A DNA stretch of 64,000 bases from Stomoxys calcitrans. Its lineage: Eukaryota > Arthropoda > Insecta > Diptera > Muscidae. The notes beneath the pieces are model-generated. The model worked only from the letters and a program-made list of their open reading frames with translations. It ran no database searches and was not told the DNA's origin. The position numbers and the translations under genes were made by a program. Location of the stretch: assembly GCF_963082655.1 (NCBI RefSeq), contig NC_081555.1, positions 25,540,776 to 25,604,775 of the forward strand, in the 5' to 3' direction. Position 1 is the stretch's first letter. Each line of letters starts with the position of its first letter. Below, piece by piece: positions 33,520-45,960 of the stretch.

Positions 33520-33761
33520 AATAAAAGGTAAAACTAGAATTTAATTCTCTTGCTGCAAAATTTTGTGTTTAGAATTTAATTGTATGGTATGTAGAAGGGT
33601 TTATGTGTGGCAGACCTACACCCCCTTCTTATGGTGTATAACAGACAAAAAATTCTGCATGCATACCCCACATTTCACATAGGATAAAACACCTGTACAC
33701 GCAAATTGATTAATGTAAAACAAACTCACATTTCCAAATAACAAAAAGAAACGTCAATAAA
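33520..33761 (+). terminator. Candidate polyadenylation signals of the ZNF318-like gene
   Basis: AATAAA occurs 30 bp after the stop (33520-33525) and again at 33756-33761. The second gives a more ordinary 3' UTR of about 270 bp. The true cleavage site cannot be seen from sequence alone. Confidence 0.4.
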
Positions 33762-33848
33762 ATCCAAAATTCCTCTTTTAACGTTTTAAAGAAAACATGG
33801 TTTTAATACATCTAGCTGATTAATACAAAAAATGTGGTGAATAAAATA

Positions 33849-34297
33849 CAGGGTGTGCCAGAGAAAATTCTTACTTATTTGAAAAAACTCTCGAGCGATG
33901 AGTTTGCTGGAGAGAAGGCGCATCTGGAGAGTTTTTTTCTCTCTCCAGTCATTGTCATCATGTTCTGGTCTAGGGATCAGCCCTAATGTTCACTTGTTGC
34001 AGCGCAAAGTGCCTTCCGCACTCGCTTTGAAATTTGAGTTCGTGCGATTTCTTTTTATGTGGGTTATTGGGAAACCTTGGTTTATGTCCATCGACAACGA
34101 ACCATGACATGCCTCAAGAACAACATTCGCGATACCATTGCCAACATACCGATTGAATTGCTGCAAATAACGGGCACTAATTTTGAAAAATCGACTTAAT
34201 CAGTGTTTGCTCAAATAAAAAATAATCAAAACTATAACTGAAGTACTATTGTTTTTTATTTACCTTCCAAATAAGAAAAATTCACTGGCGCACCCTG
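33849..34297 (+). mobile_element. Short Tc1/mariner-like transposon remnant (449 bp)
   Basis: The ends are inverted repeats: CAGGGTGTGCCAGAGAAAAT on the left, CAGGGTGCGCCAGTGAATTT from the right in reverse, followed on both sides by TTCTTA-type sequence. TA duplications flank it (33847-33848 and 34298-34299). Just before the right end a plus frame reads LKNNIRDTIANIPIELLQIT and then a stop, which resembles the extreme C-terminus of mariner-family transposases. The catalytic domain is deleted. Confidence 0.8.
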
Positions 34298-34599
34298 TAA
34301 ATTATAAATCTCTGTAATTGATTGACTGACCGACCGACTTACTGATCAACGCCCATCCCAAACAGCTAAAGCTAGAATCATGAAATTTTGCACAAATGTT
34401 AGTCTCGGGTCATAAGCACGGGATAAGACGGGGTTTGGTGATATTCGTACCTTTAGGTACTACCTTTTTTACGGCTTGAGCTCGGCATCTGAAATTTGTC
34501 TGTAGGTACTAGGAAAAAAAAATTGGGGGACTAAATGATTTTTTTCAAATTTCGTACATTTAAGTACCAAAAAGTGCAAGATAGTACGAAAGAGATAAT

Positions 34600-35190
34600 C
34601 CTCGTGTAGATGGTTGCCGGACAGCGAAGGCGCTATGGCCGGTCATCGACCGGAGGAGGACGAGGGAGTTGCTGGCGTTCGATAAGAGGTCGATGAGTAC
34701 TTTGACAGGGGTCATAACCGGACATTGTGCCATAGGCCGCATGGCCTCGCGTATGGGGATACCGCATAATAACTTCTGTAGGAGTTGGCACGATGAGGAG
34801 AAGACTATTGAGCACTTGCTGTGTTTCTGCCCGAGTCTGCAGAGACGTAGGCTTTCCTTTCTGGGGAGCCATTTCTTCTGTGATCTGGGTGAACTGGCGA
34901 ACGTACCTCTGATACCTCTCCTGAGGTTTGTTGAGGGAACAGAATGGTTCCGACGGGTGGTGTCACAGGCTTCGGCGTAGGTAGATCCGTGCTTGCGTAG
35001 AGACGGGCGGTTCTTCACCCCACGCTCGGGCTTCTTCAATCCTCCTGTCTTTTTCTTTTATTCGTGTATAACCTTTAGTACGAGGTCTCACATTTTTTTT
35101 CTTCCCTTTCTCTCTCTAGGGTATCACAATGGGCCAAATTGGCCTCCGAATGAACTCACCTTTGATGGGTAACTCATTCAACCTAACCTA
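34600..35190 (+). pseudogene. Non-LTR ORF2 C-terminus and 3' end
   Basis: An open frame to 34980 reads ITGHCAIGRMASRMGIPHNN, then FCRSWHDEEKTIEHLLCFCP and LSFLGSHFF, with a proper stop at 34978-34980. This is the zinc-knuckle C-terminal region after RNase H. A 3' UTR with TATCACAATGGGCC follows, ending CAACCTAACCTAAC near 35180. Only the 3' part is present, so it is a 5'-truncated insertion. It is better preserved than the relic at 1083. Confidence 0.75.
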
Positions 35191-35229
35191 ACAACCTAAA
35201 TGATTTTTTCAAAAAGTGCAAAATAGTAT

Positions 35230-35480
35230 GAAATTGTTAATGTTGTTGTTGTAGCCACATTTTCATGTGGAGGTGGCGATCCTCGTCAAGCTCCTGTAGG
35301 TGAGAAAGCTCACCGCGAGAACAGGGTTGCCATTGTCAATAACTCGCCTTGTCATATCGAGCACCTTAGGCACTCAGCATTGGTGCAAGTGCCGAAACTC
35401 TCCGCCAGATATCTCTGATTGTCCGCGACTGCCGTTACAACTACATTCTACTATCCGCAACCTGTGGACGCGCCCGGTAG
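35230..35480 (+). repeat. Dispersed repeat with GTTGTTGTAGCCACATTTT start
   Basis: GTTGTTGTTGTAGCCACATT, GTGGAGGTGGCGATCCTCGT and TTGTCCGCGACTGCCGTTAC recur in variant form at 57300-57745 and 58000-58330, and inverted near 22640, 27725 and 49560. It is a dispersed non-coding family, probably retroposon-derived, with no identifiable protein. Confidence 0.55.
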
Positions 35481-35499
35481 CTCGCAGCGAAGCTTTTTG

Positions 35500-36840
35500 T
35501 GACAGCAATGAACACCACACAGATCGGACCTCAATGTTCCAGAATGTATTCACTGACCCGGTTTATAAGACTTATCTACTGGCTGAAATGTTATCAGGAA
35601 ATTCTTCCTTGCCGTTTGGCAATCAACCACTCCCTGTGATTGATAGTGTACCTAGTTCCATGCCTCAGATATTCTTTCGAACACGTGGAGTTAAAAGGAT
35701 CCTTGCGGATTTCGACGTCAATAAATCTACAGGGCCCGGAAGGTATATCAACACTTGTCCTTTATAAGTGTTCTTCGACGATTGTTCCTCCACTACGCAA
35801 CCTTTTCAACCTTGGTTACTGTTCGGGGGGAAGTTTCTTGGCACATCCCCAAAAAAGGTGGGGCGAATCACCGGCCAATTGAAATATGCTCCGCGCTCTC
35901 CAAGGTAATGGAGAGTATGGTTAACCATCATCTTGTCAGATACTTAGAGTCCAATGGCCTTCTTAGCGATAGACAGTATTTCTCAGAGATCGCACTATAA
36001 GAGTTGTTGTAGATGGGTTTTCATAAGATGAGTATACATTGACGGCAGATGTGTCACAAGGCTCTGTTCTTTCCCTTTCCCCCTCCCTTTTTCTTATTTT
36101 CATTGACGATCTATTGAGTCAGACTTCGAATCCAGTCTACTCATTGACACCGATGACAGTAGTCTGTGTCATTCATATTCATTCGACCATAGGCCCAGTC
36201 CTCAAGAAATTGGGGACAGGAGGCGTATTATGGATGAGGCCATTTCCGAGTGGAGTAGAATGAACTGAGTAGACTTTAACGCGATTCACTGACCCACTAC
36301 AATCGTCGATATCTATCGACGGTATAGATATTGAGCAGTCAGATGCTCTTGATGTTCTGGGCATGAAGATACAATGTGATGTCCGTTGGTCAGACACGTA
36401 TTCGAAGTGTCGAAAGAAGCATTCAAGTGTTTGGGCTTTCTTAAGCGGTGCAAGAAATATTTCACCTCTTCTGATCTTCTCAATATCTATACTACCTACA
36501 TCAGGCCGAGGATGGAATATAACTCTCATATATAGGTAGGAGCTCCCAAATCATCCTTGGAGCCACTTTACCGGGTTCAAGGGAGAGCGATGGTGTTGAT
36601 TGGGGACAGTAGAGTATCTAACTCTATTGCTTCTCTTGAACATCGTCGGAATGTGGGTAGCGTTGTATTGCTCTATCGTTATTTTCATGGCGTATGTTCC
36701 AGGGATATTCGTCTTCTTATTCCTGCCGTTAGGATGTTCACTAGAATTACACGACTTGCCAGGAACTCACACCCGTTTGTAGTCGATTGGCCAGTCGACC
36801 AGACCATGCATTACCGAGAAAATTCAAATTCGCAAAACTA
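35500..36840 (+). pseudogene. Decayed non-LTR reverse transcriptase relic
   Basis: Broken plus-strand frames carry RT-like blocks in order. The first is KRILADFDVNKSTGPGR (35690). Then come SWHIPKKGGANHRPIEICSA (35840), LSKVMESMVNHHLVRYLESN, SQGSVLSLSPSLFLIFIDDL (36045) and LEPLYRVQGRAMVLIGD (36560). Frameshifts and stops separate them, and the YxDD-type motif is not recognisable. It is an old, inactive Jockey/CR1-group copy. Confidence 0.75.
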
Positions 36841-37099
36841 AGGATGTTACAGCAATTCAAACTCACATCGATTTTTTACCAGTTTTTGGAATATTAATTA
36901 TGCAATTTTAAGCTTGTTTTTTGCTAACAAAAAAACATAGGAGTTGCACTTATCCCTATTTTTTGCCATAATCTTCTATACTGTATACTCAATCGAAAAA
37001 ATTTTTCGCATCAAAAATTTAAAATTTTCGTTTGAGGTTAGTTAGCCTTTGCTAAAAAAAAAAATTAAAAAAAATAAAATGTGAAATTTTAACTATTTC

Positions 37100-37460
37100 T
37101 ATTTATTGGCTTGCAAACAAACTGCAGATGGGTTGCCATTTTCCTAACAACGAAACTGCAATCGAGTTGCCAACTGATTGGCAACCAATATACATTTAAG
37201 TGTACACTTGGCTGGCTAGCAACCAAACTGCATTTGAATAGATTTCTGGATGACAACAAAACTGCATTTGAGTTGCCATTTGGCTGAAACCAAGCTGAGT
37301 TAAGTTGCCATCTGGCTAGCAATCAAACTGCAATCGAGTTGCAATTTGGCTGACAACCAAACTGCAAATGAGTTGACTTATGGTTGGCCCCCCCAAAATA
37401 CAGTTATAGTTCGATAATGAATTGCAACCCAGCTTCAGTTGAGTTGCCAACGGCAAAATT
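37100..37460. repeat. Degenerate ~34-bp minisatellite, left part
   Basis: The phrases AAACTGCATTTGAGTTGCCA and GGCTAGCAACCAAACTGCA recur about every 33-34 bp or a multiple of it. The same phrases reappear at 38875-38985, on the far side of the element at 37585-38815, so the repeat field was split. Confidence 0.7.
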
Positions 37461-37584
37461 TGCTACAGAAATATTCATTTTTGTATTAAATAGCATATGT
37501 TTTTGCAATTAACTTAATAGCTGAACGCCCAAAACACTAATATTGAATGAAACTGTGAAAAAGTTCAAAATTTGTGCTAATTAT

Positions 37585-38815
37585 ATCCACCACCGAAGGA
37601 TGGGGGTATATTCATTTTGTCATTCCGTTTGCAACACAACGAAATATCCATTTCCGACCCTATAAAGTATATATACTCTTGATCAGTGTCAAAATCTAAG
37701 ACGCTCTAGCCATGTCCGCCCGTCTGTCCGTCTGTCTGTTGAAATCACGCAACAGTATTTAAAAATAGAGACAATGAGCTGAAACTTTGCACAGATACTT
37801 TTTTTGTCCATAAGCAGGTTAAGTTCGAAGATGGGCTATATCCGACTATATCTTGATATAGCCTCCATATAGACCGATCCGCCGATTTAGGGTCTTAGGC
37901 CCATGAAAGCCACATTTATCATCCGATTTTGCTGAAATTTGAGATAGTGGGTTGTGATAGGTCATTCGACATTATCCTTCATTTTGGCCCAGATCGGTCT
38001 AGATTTGGATATAGCTGCCATATAGACCGATCTCCCGGTTTAAAGTCTTGCGCCCATAAAAGGAGCATTTATTGTCTGATTTTGCCAAAATTTAGGACAG
38101 TGAGTTGTGCTAAACCCTTCGATATCTTTCTTCAATTTGTCCCAGATTGGTCCTTATTTGAATATAGCTGCCATATAGACCGATCTATCGATTTAAGGTT
38201 TTGGGCCCATAAAAAGACGCATTTATTGGCCGATGTCGCCGAAATTTGGGACAGTGAGTTGTGCTAAACCCTTCGATATCCTTCTTCTATTTCGCCTAGA
38301 TCGGTCCAGATTTGGCTATAGCTGCCATAAAAATCAATCTCTTGATTTAAGGTTTCGGGGCCATAAAAGGCTCATTTATTGTCCGAGTTCGCCGAAATTC
38401 GGGGCAGTGAGGCTCTTCAACCTTTTTTGTGCAACTTGGCCCAAATCGGTCCAGATTTGGATATAGCTGCCATATAGACCGATATCTCCATTTAAAGTCT
38501 TGGCCCCATAAAAAGCGCATTTATAATCCGATTTCACTGAAATTTGACACAAAGACTTGTGTTAGGGTTTTCGACATCCGTGTCGTATATGGTTCAGATC
38601 GGTTTATTTTTAGATATGGCTACTAAAAAGATCAATATTTTGTTATACACAATTGAACAACAACTTGTACTTGATAGTATTTGGTCCAAATCGGAAGATA
38701 TTTCGTTATAGCTGCTATGGGGCATAAGGAATGCATTTTTCACAGGATTTTGACGAAAGGTGGTTTACGTATATACCCGAAGTGGTGAGTATCCCGGCCG
38801 ACCTTAACGCCTTTT
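37585..38815 (-). repeat. ~154-bp tandem-unit element, copy E6
   Basis: Same organisation and orientation as E3: a start with CACCACCGAAGGATGGGGGT and a close with AAGTGGTGAGTATCCCGGCC. The GGACAGTGAG-like block recurs near 37939, 38093, 38248 and 38402, i.e. 154-155 bp apart. The contained frames are repeat translations. Confidence 0.85.
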
Positions 38816-40681
38816 TAATTATTTTTATTTACTGGTTTTATCTCCTGGTAACGCAACTGTAGTTGCGTGACTTTCCATTTTCGCCCCCTAAAGTTAACAC
38901 TTGGCTGGCAAAAGTTTTGTTGTAACTGCAGTTGAGTTGCCAACCTGGCTAACAACCAAACTGCAACTGAGTTGCCTACTGGAAAACTGGAATTTTATTT
39001 TTTATAAATAAAAAAAACATATATTTGCAAACCTTTAATAAAACCACAAGTAAATAAATTCTATTTAATAATTTATTTTTTATATTTTCACAATGTAGTT
39101 ACAATTACATATGAGATTATCTAAAAAAAAATGTCTCTTCATGCAAGATTTTCAAAGTGTTGTATGTTTGTTTTATACAGAAAGAATAGATTAAGATACT
39201 TGGACATAAGTCTTATGCTTTAAGTGAAGTAGAAGTGGGATTTTAAAACAAAACAGCCTATATATATCTGGTTTTCAAATAGTCTATATGTACAATAGCT
39301 TTACTTAACAGATAAATTACAAACTAACTTAACAACTAGATTGAAGTCTGATATATAAAACACACAATCATTTATATAGGTAGGGGGGGTGAAAAAAAAT
39401 CAAATTGGAAAACATCAGTGGAAAGGGAAGATTTTCTTTTCTCAGTCAGTCGGTAATTGGGAGTATAGTGCTTTTTTAGCTCTCTTCAAAAGTATGGAAA
39501 ATGGTAGTTGGCTATGGGCGCAACAAATAGCATAATTTTTCTCATCATTTCCACATCAGTCGTTTAAGTCATTGGGGAGAGTGAGGTTAGGAATACGGAA
39601 TGATTTTCTGTTCTTTTTACTATAGGACTATAAAAAAGTTGACAAGGTTTTGTGTTATAGAAATATATCAGTACTTGATATGAAAAATTATGATTTTTTT
39701 TTAATCCATAACCTTGTCATTCATTTCATTTATGCACATCAGTCGACCCTTGGTCATAATTGGTTTTTTTATGTGTTTGGCTATGAGGAAAAAACTAAAT
39801 AAATGACTTAACAAACATATGCCTAAAACCTTTTGTTTAGCATGTAAATCGATGATTAATAAAAAAAACCCAACTTCTATGTAAAGATGTTACTGAACTC
39901 ACACATTCAGTCTATTATCACAATGGAGAGCCCAAGGCCCAAATCACAGTGTCGCCCCAGAGTCATTTAAGACATATACTATTCTTGGACAATTGTGCAA
40001 AATGTCTATGCCAAATATGACTCGGTGTGTGTCATCCATAGGTTTTAAATCCTACTAAATCAAATATTAGTTCATACCTTCAAAATAAAGTAGCATATTC
40101 ATTGGCGGCACTGTAACTTCTAATCTTCTAAAGGCCTTGACCTATTTAAATCCTATGCAACTCATTAGTAAGACAAACTGCACTAACAAATCTTTACTAT
40201 TTCTGTTCTCTCTCTAAGAAGATTTCTTATATTTACAGATCCTACCACTTCTAAAACAGCCCAAAAAGAACTTTTATCCTTTCTAAGAGATAGTTTTTAG
40301 CTTTTCAAATAAGAAACCATAGGTTTTTCTTTTATAATTTAATTTATAAATATTTTTAAGTTTTTACTTAGTAAAACTTTAATTCAAATATGAAGCATAT
40401 ACTACTACATATATGTATTAAAAGAAGAAAACTTAGTAAGACATAATCTAGAAAAGAAGAAAAAAAGGGCAAACAAAGTTAAAATCTTACAAACAATATG
40501 TGTATGTATGTATGTAGGTATATATGTATGAATATCATTGTTAACAATTTCACTTAGAAGAGCTCTCTTCCGGAACTCCTGAAGAGCAGGTGCTACTACT
40601 CGTGCTCGTACTGGCCTTGGCCGCAGCGGTGCCAGCCTTTGTGGTTTCATGTTCATGCGGACTAGCTCTATCCGCCGTATG
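38816..40681 (-). other. Minisatellite remainder and likely 3' UTR of su(s)
   Basis: The right part of the split minisatellite lies at 38875-38985. The remaining AT-rich sequence lies downstream of the su(s) stop codon on minus. A reverse AATAAA near 39073 is a possible polyadenylation signal, which would make a 1.6-kb 3' UTR; the extent is a guess. Confidence 0.35.
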
Positions 40682-43600
40682 CTATATTCTCCTTTTATTT
40701 TGATTGCGATTGTTGCGTTGATTGTTGTTATTGAAATTACGCTGCATTTGCATGCCGCCGCCAAAGTTTGGCCCTGGTCCCCCGCCTCCCACACCGAAGG
40801 GTCCCATCATTGGCGGGCCGCCGGCAAGAAAATTGGGATTTATATTCACATTCATGGGGTTTATGGGATTGTTAAATGGATTCATGGGGTTGCCCTGGCT
40901 GGGGGGCAGACCCAAGAGGCTGGGGCGAGCAAATGGTGACACCTGTATGGGGGGCCTTTGGAACATGGGTCCCAAGGCTATGGGTGGGGGACCCTGAGGC
41001 ACCATATTGGGTGGTGGAGCTCTTAGGAAATCCAAGGCAGGCGGCGGGTTGTTATTATGATTTATTTGTGCAGCAGCAGCAGCATTGGGCGGGGGCTGTG
41101 ACAGATTTGGCAATGTTATATTCGTTTTAGCATTACCTGTCATATCCTGACGTTGGGGTGAGGTCTCTCGACTCTCATCACCATCACTTTCCAGATGGGC
41201 CACTTCGCCGTTGTCGTCTATAAAAATGCCCAAGTTGGTTAAGATCTGCTGCAATGTCTGATTATTGACAATAAATGATATGTCGAAAATTTTGTTGGGC
41301 GATGGATCTTGATGGAATTTTTTTAGCTCTGTCGAAACCAAGGCCAGCTGTTGGTTAACCATTATCTTGAATTTTGAATTAAGATTTTTGTACCACTCGG
41401 ACTTTTGCAATAAATTGCGTATTTCGATATTTTGCTTTTGACCTCCAGCAGGGTTGGCGGCATTCGAGCTGCTCTCTGACCCAGTAGAACGTGGATCATT
41501 TCGCCGGGGATCCGACGCTGAAGAGCGTGGGTCCGATGCAGCGCGTGGATCGCTTTGCGACCTAGGATCACTGGCTCTTTCCGATGTCCGTGGATCGGCA
41601 CCTCGCGCATCTGTTCTGGGATCACTTCTTGATGAGGAACTTCTTGTTTTATCCTCCGCCGAGGGTGGTGTATAATAACGAGGTGAAGCATCTTCGGTCT
41701 CCGAGGGTGATGCTATGCTGGTATTGCTGGCTTTTCTTACTTTTCGGCTTAATGCCGATGATGTGCGGGAAGGCGACAATTCTGGCAAGCCTAATATTCT
41801 TCTCAGTCTTGGATCTGTGGTTTGATCGGATTTAAAATGTTGCCTCAAATCCATATAGCTGGGCTGGGGCACATCCACAATGTATACCTTATAGGTTATG
41901 GGCAGATGCGATGTTATGGAACCATCGATTTCAGTGGCCGGTGTATAGTTGGTCATTGGCTGAAAGGGCAAACGCAGGTCCGTATCGCCGGTGGACGACT
42001 CGCCCAGCAGTGAACCAGGCAAAAAACGCATATCCTTATCGGTTTTCAGTCTAGTCGCCCTGCGATCTTCATCCTCTGGGCTAAGGTTGTTAAAATCATA
42101 TATGGTAGATCTTTCATAAACAACTTTTGCCTTTTCGCTTGATGCCACATCATCTGATCTCAGTCTGTCAAAGGGTTCAGGGGATTGTGAGGCCTCAGGG
42201 GTATTCGATTGTGAGCCGGGAGGAGTGCGTGAACGAGATCTACTCTCACGCGAATATCTTCGCTTAGTGTAGCTGGAAGCATAAAACGGATCATCATCAT
42301 TTAGAGGGGAACGGGCGGCGGTTTTGCGCTGAGTATCTCGCACTTCAGGCAATTTGGCATCGGAGCCATATAAACCCCCAGATCTAAAGGGGTTGCGGAA
42401 GTTCTTTACTATATCGGACATGGTGCTTTGGAGTTTGTTGGCAAAACCATTATCATATGATTGATGAGTATTGATGTTCTAAGGAAGGGGAGAAACAAGA
42501 TGAATTGTTAGTAAAAGCAGTTCGGCTTACAGATTTTTCTGCTAACAGTCTTACATTTTCAGTCTGTAGTTGCTGTGAGGCCAAATCAAGGCTGGAAGAT
42601 TTTTGCGCTTGTTCTTCAGTGTCTAGATTACCATCGTCTATGACCAGCTGCTCATCGTCTTTTTCGTCATCATCTGTTGTTGAGAAACAAAAAAACACAA
42701 ATTTTTAACATCGAAGTATATAAACTCCTCAAAGTGTTTACTTACAAATATCTCCTTTATCAAAGGAGAGATTAGAGTCTTTTAGATATTGAGAGTAGTC
42801 AACCATGACCACACCACTGCTGTTGGAATTTGATGAGGTGGTAACATCCTTATCAGGGCCCTCCATAGCAGCAGTTGAGGAAGTGCTGGCTGTAACCTCA
42901 GGCAGGAATCGCATATCCACATCCCCATTAGAAGTTTTGCTGTTATGAAAGGTAGAAAGATTTCTATTTATAATGAGTCGGATACTGGGGTAACATTTAA
43001 AAGTTTTGTGCTTACCCAAGTTCCTGAGACTTAGGCGAAGAGTTTCCTCCACTCACTGAGTTCTTGATTAGGTTTTGCTTTAATGGTGGCAATGCTCCAC
43101 TACTTGTGACTTTTGCCATATTCATGGCATTCAATTGAATCTCAGTGATTTCAGCAATGGTCAAACCAATTTGATTCAGCTGCCCGAATGTCAATTGATT
43201 AACCTGCTCCAAATTGACAATGCCCATTTGCGAAAGCTTATCGATGTGCTCATTGCTTAAAATACCGGTTAGGTTTTTCAAATCCAAATAGCTTGGGGCC
43301 GATTTGGATGGTGGTTGTATAACAGCTCCAGCTGCTGCTGCTGCCGAAGGACTGCCGCTGCTGTCAGCCCAACGAGATTTGCGTTTAGTTTCGCTGTTGC
43401 TATTTGCTGCATTTTTGTTGGCATCCAAATTTTGCGGAGGATTCACCACCAAGTCCAATAAAGAAGGAATTGAGGAATTATTGGAATTTTGCTGTTGTTG
43501 TTGTTGTTGTTGTTGTTGTTGCCGTTGATTATGGTCATTATTTTTATTACTGTTGTTATTGTTATTATTATTGTTGTTATTGTTACGGCGATTATTGGAC

Positions 43601-45915
43601 ATGGGCAAGCTATTGGCATTTATGGGTGACCATACATTTTGAACATTAAATTTTCTGCATAACTCCTCATGCCGCTTAGTTATCATATTAATGGCATTCT
43701 CACGTGACATACGCTTGAAGTTTCCCAATATTTCCTTGGGAGCCGTCTCCAAATGCTTTAACAAAATGTTACGCAATTCTTCGGATAACGGCTCGCCATG
43801 GGAAAATTTACAATCATCTTTGGAGGTGCATTCCATGCCCAGATAATAATATTTACAAGGGAATTCAGCATGCATGTACGAGCATTTATCCCGCTTGGCA
43901 CAGCACTCCATAAGATAGAATTTACACAATTCCAGTTTGCGGGGCTCATTGCGATGCTTCTCATCCAAAGATTCACGGCGAGAACGTTTCTCATGTCTTT
44001 CAGCACGTTTTTCTTTGCGTCTACGCGATTCCTTCTTACGACGTCTTCGGCGTTCTCCATTGCTGCCTTCGCCATTGCTATCGTAACTGTCATAGGAAGA
44101 GCCGGATTCATCGCGTGAATCATAATCGTCATAGATGTGTACCGGTGGCGGAGGAGGTAGGGCTGGCAGTGGAGGTGGACTACCACCACGAACATTCATC
44201 ATTTCGAATTCGTCCATGTCCATTTCATCACCAAGCGGGGGAGGACCCAAAGGATCATTGACGGCTTCCTGGCGTTTACGCTAAGGAAAGAGAGACAAAT
44301 AGGCATTGAACAGACGAAAACAAAATACAAATTTGACTTGCAATACAACATTTTTCTTTAGACAATATTGTCAAATTTTTATTTCTATGAAAAATTTTAT
44401 CAAAATTTTGTTTCTATAGAAAATTTTGTCAAAATTTTATTTCTATAGAAAATTTTATCAAAATTTTATTTCTTAGAAAATTTTGTCAAAATTTTATTTC
44501 TATAGAAAATTTTGTCAAAATTTTATTTCTATAGAAAATTTTGTCAAAATTTTATTTCTATAGAAAATTTTGTCAAAATTTTATTTCTATAGAAAATTTT
44601 GTCAAAATTTTATTTCTATAGAAAATTTTGTCAAAATTTTATTTCTATAGAAAATTTTGTCAAAAAAAATATTAATCAGCTTCTTGGATATTTCTCAAAC
44701 CACATAAACAAGCATCTTAATAAAAGCCATCACTGCCTAGCACTATTCATTGACTTCAGCAAGGCTTTTGACACGCTGTCGCATGTGCAGCTATTAAATA
44801 CTTTAGAAAAATGTGGAATAAGAGGGAATTGTCTAAATTGGTTTAGGGATTATCTCAACTGTAGGCAATATACAGTTAAAATTGATAATGAATTGAGTTA
44901 CCAAAAGCCAGTCAATTTCGGAGTACCTCAAGGATCTAAATTAGGCCCGATATTGTACATAATCTATGCAAATGAGATGATTGAACTGCTAAAAAACAGC
45001 ACTGCTTTTTCTTATGCAGATGACACTGCAATTCTTGTGGAACATAAAAACCTAAAAGAAGCTGAAATAGTAATGCAGAATGAACTGAACATTCTTTGCA
45101 AATGGTGTCACGACAATGGCCTTATAATCAACGCAAACAAAACCAAAATTATGCATATCAGACCTAGACACGTACCAAAAACTGATGTAAAAATAACTTT
45201 CCATAATTTCGATTGCCTTCACCGATCTTGCACTTTCGGAGATATTGGGACTATAGTTGATAATTGTGAAACAACCATAGAACTCGTCGATACTTACAAA
45301 TATCTAGGCGTACATTTAGATCACAACTTTAAATGGAAAGTGCATATTGAACACCTATCAAAACAGCTACGTAAATGTATGTTCGCTTTATACCACCTTA
45401 GCAATTGCGCGCCATACTTTGTGCTTAGACAGGCATATTTCTCATTGGTGGAATCTCAACTGAGGCATGGCGTAACTGCGTGGGGAAAGTCAAAAAACTG
45501 CAGAATACTACAAACATACCAAAACAGGCTTGTTAAGCTTTTATACAAAAATAGAAGTAAAACAACAACGGACAACAACTCAACACCCACACAAAGCAAA
45601 GAACTTTATAACATCCTAGAAATACTTAACATCGACGGAATCTACAATTCAACTATAGCTCGTGAATTCTTCAACAATTCATCCATATTGAAACGCATAA
45701 GCCACAGTAGAAACACTCGTAGCAAGTCCGCAGGAAAGTACGAAATACCCAAGTATTCGAACGATTATGGCAAATTATCTTTAGAGGTCACCTTGCCATA
45801 CTTTTTAAATAAATTACCACAAAATATTGTAAATAGTAACAATAAATTTGAAAGAAATAAATTGATAAAAAAGTTCCTTATAGTAAACTAAGTGCACAAT
45901 CTAAACCAAAATTGT

Positions 45916-45960
<45 letters not shown>

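Noticed and set aside
44599..44665. Start of the reverse transcriptase frame in the 29-bp array
   Set aside because: These codons are read through array units that happen to be open. They are not part of the LINE protein.
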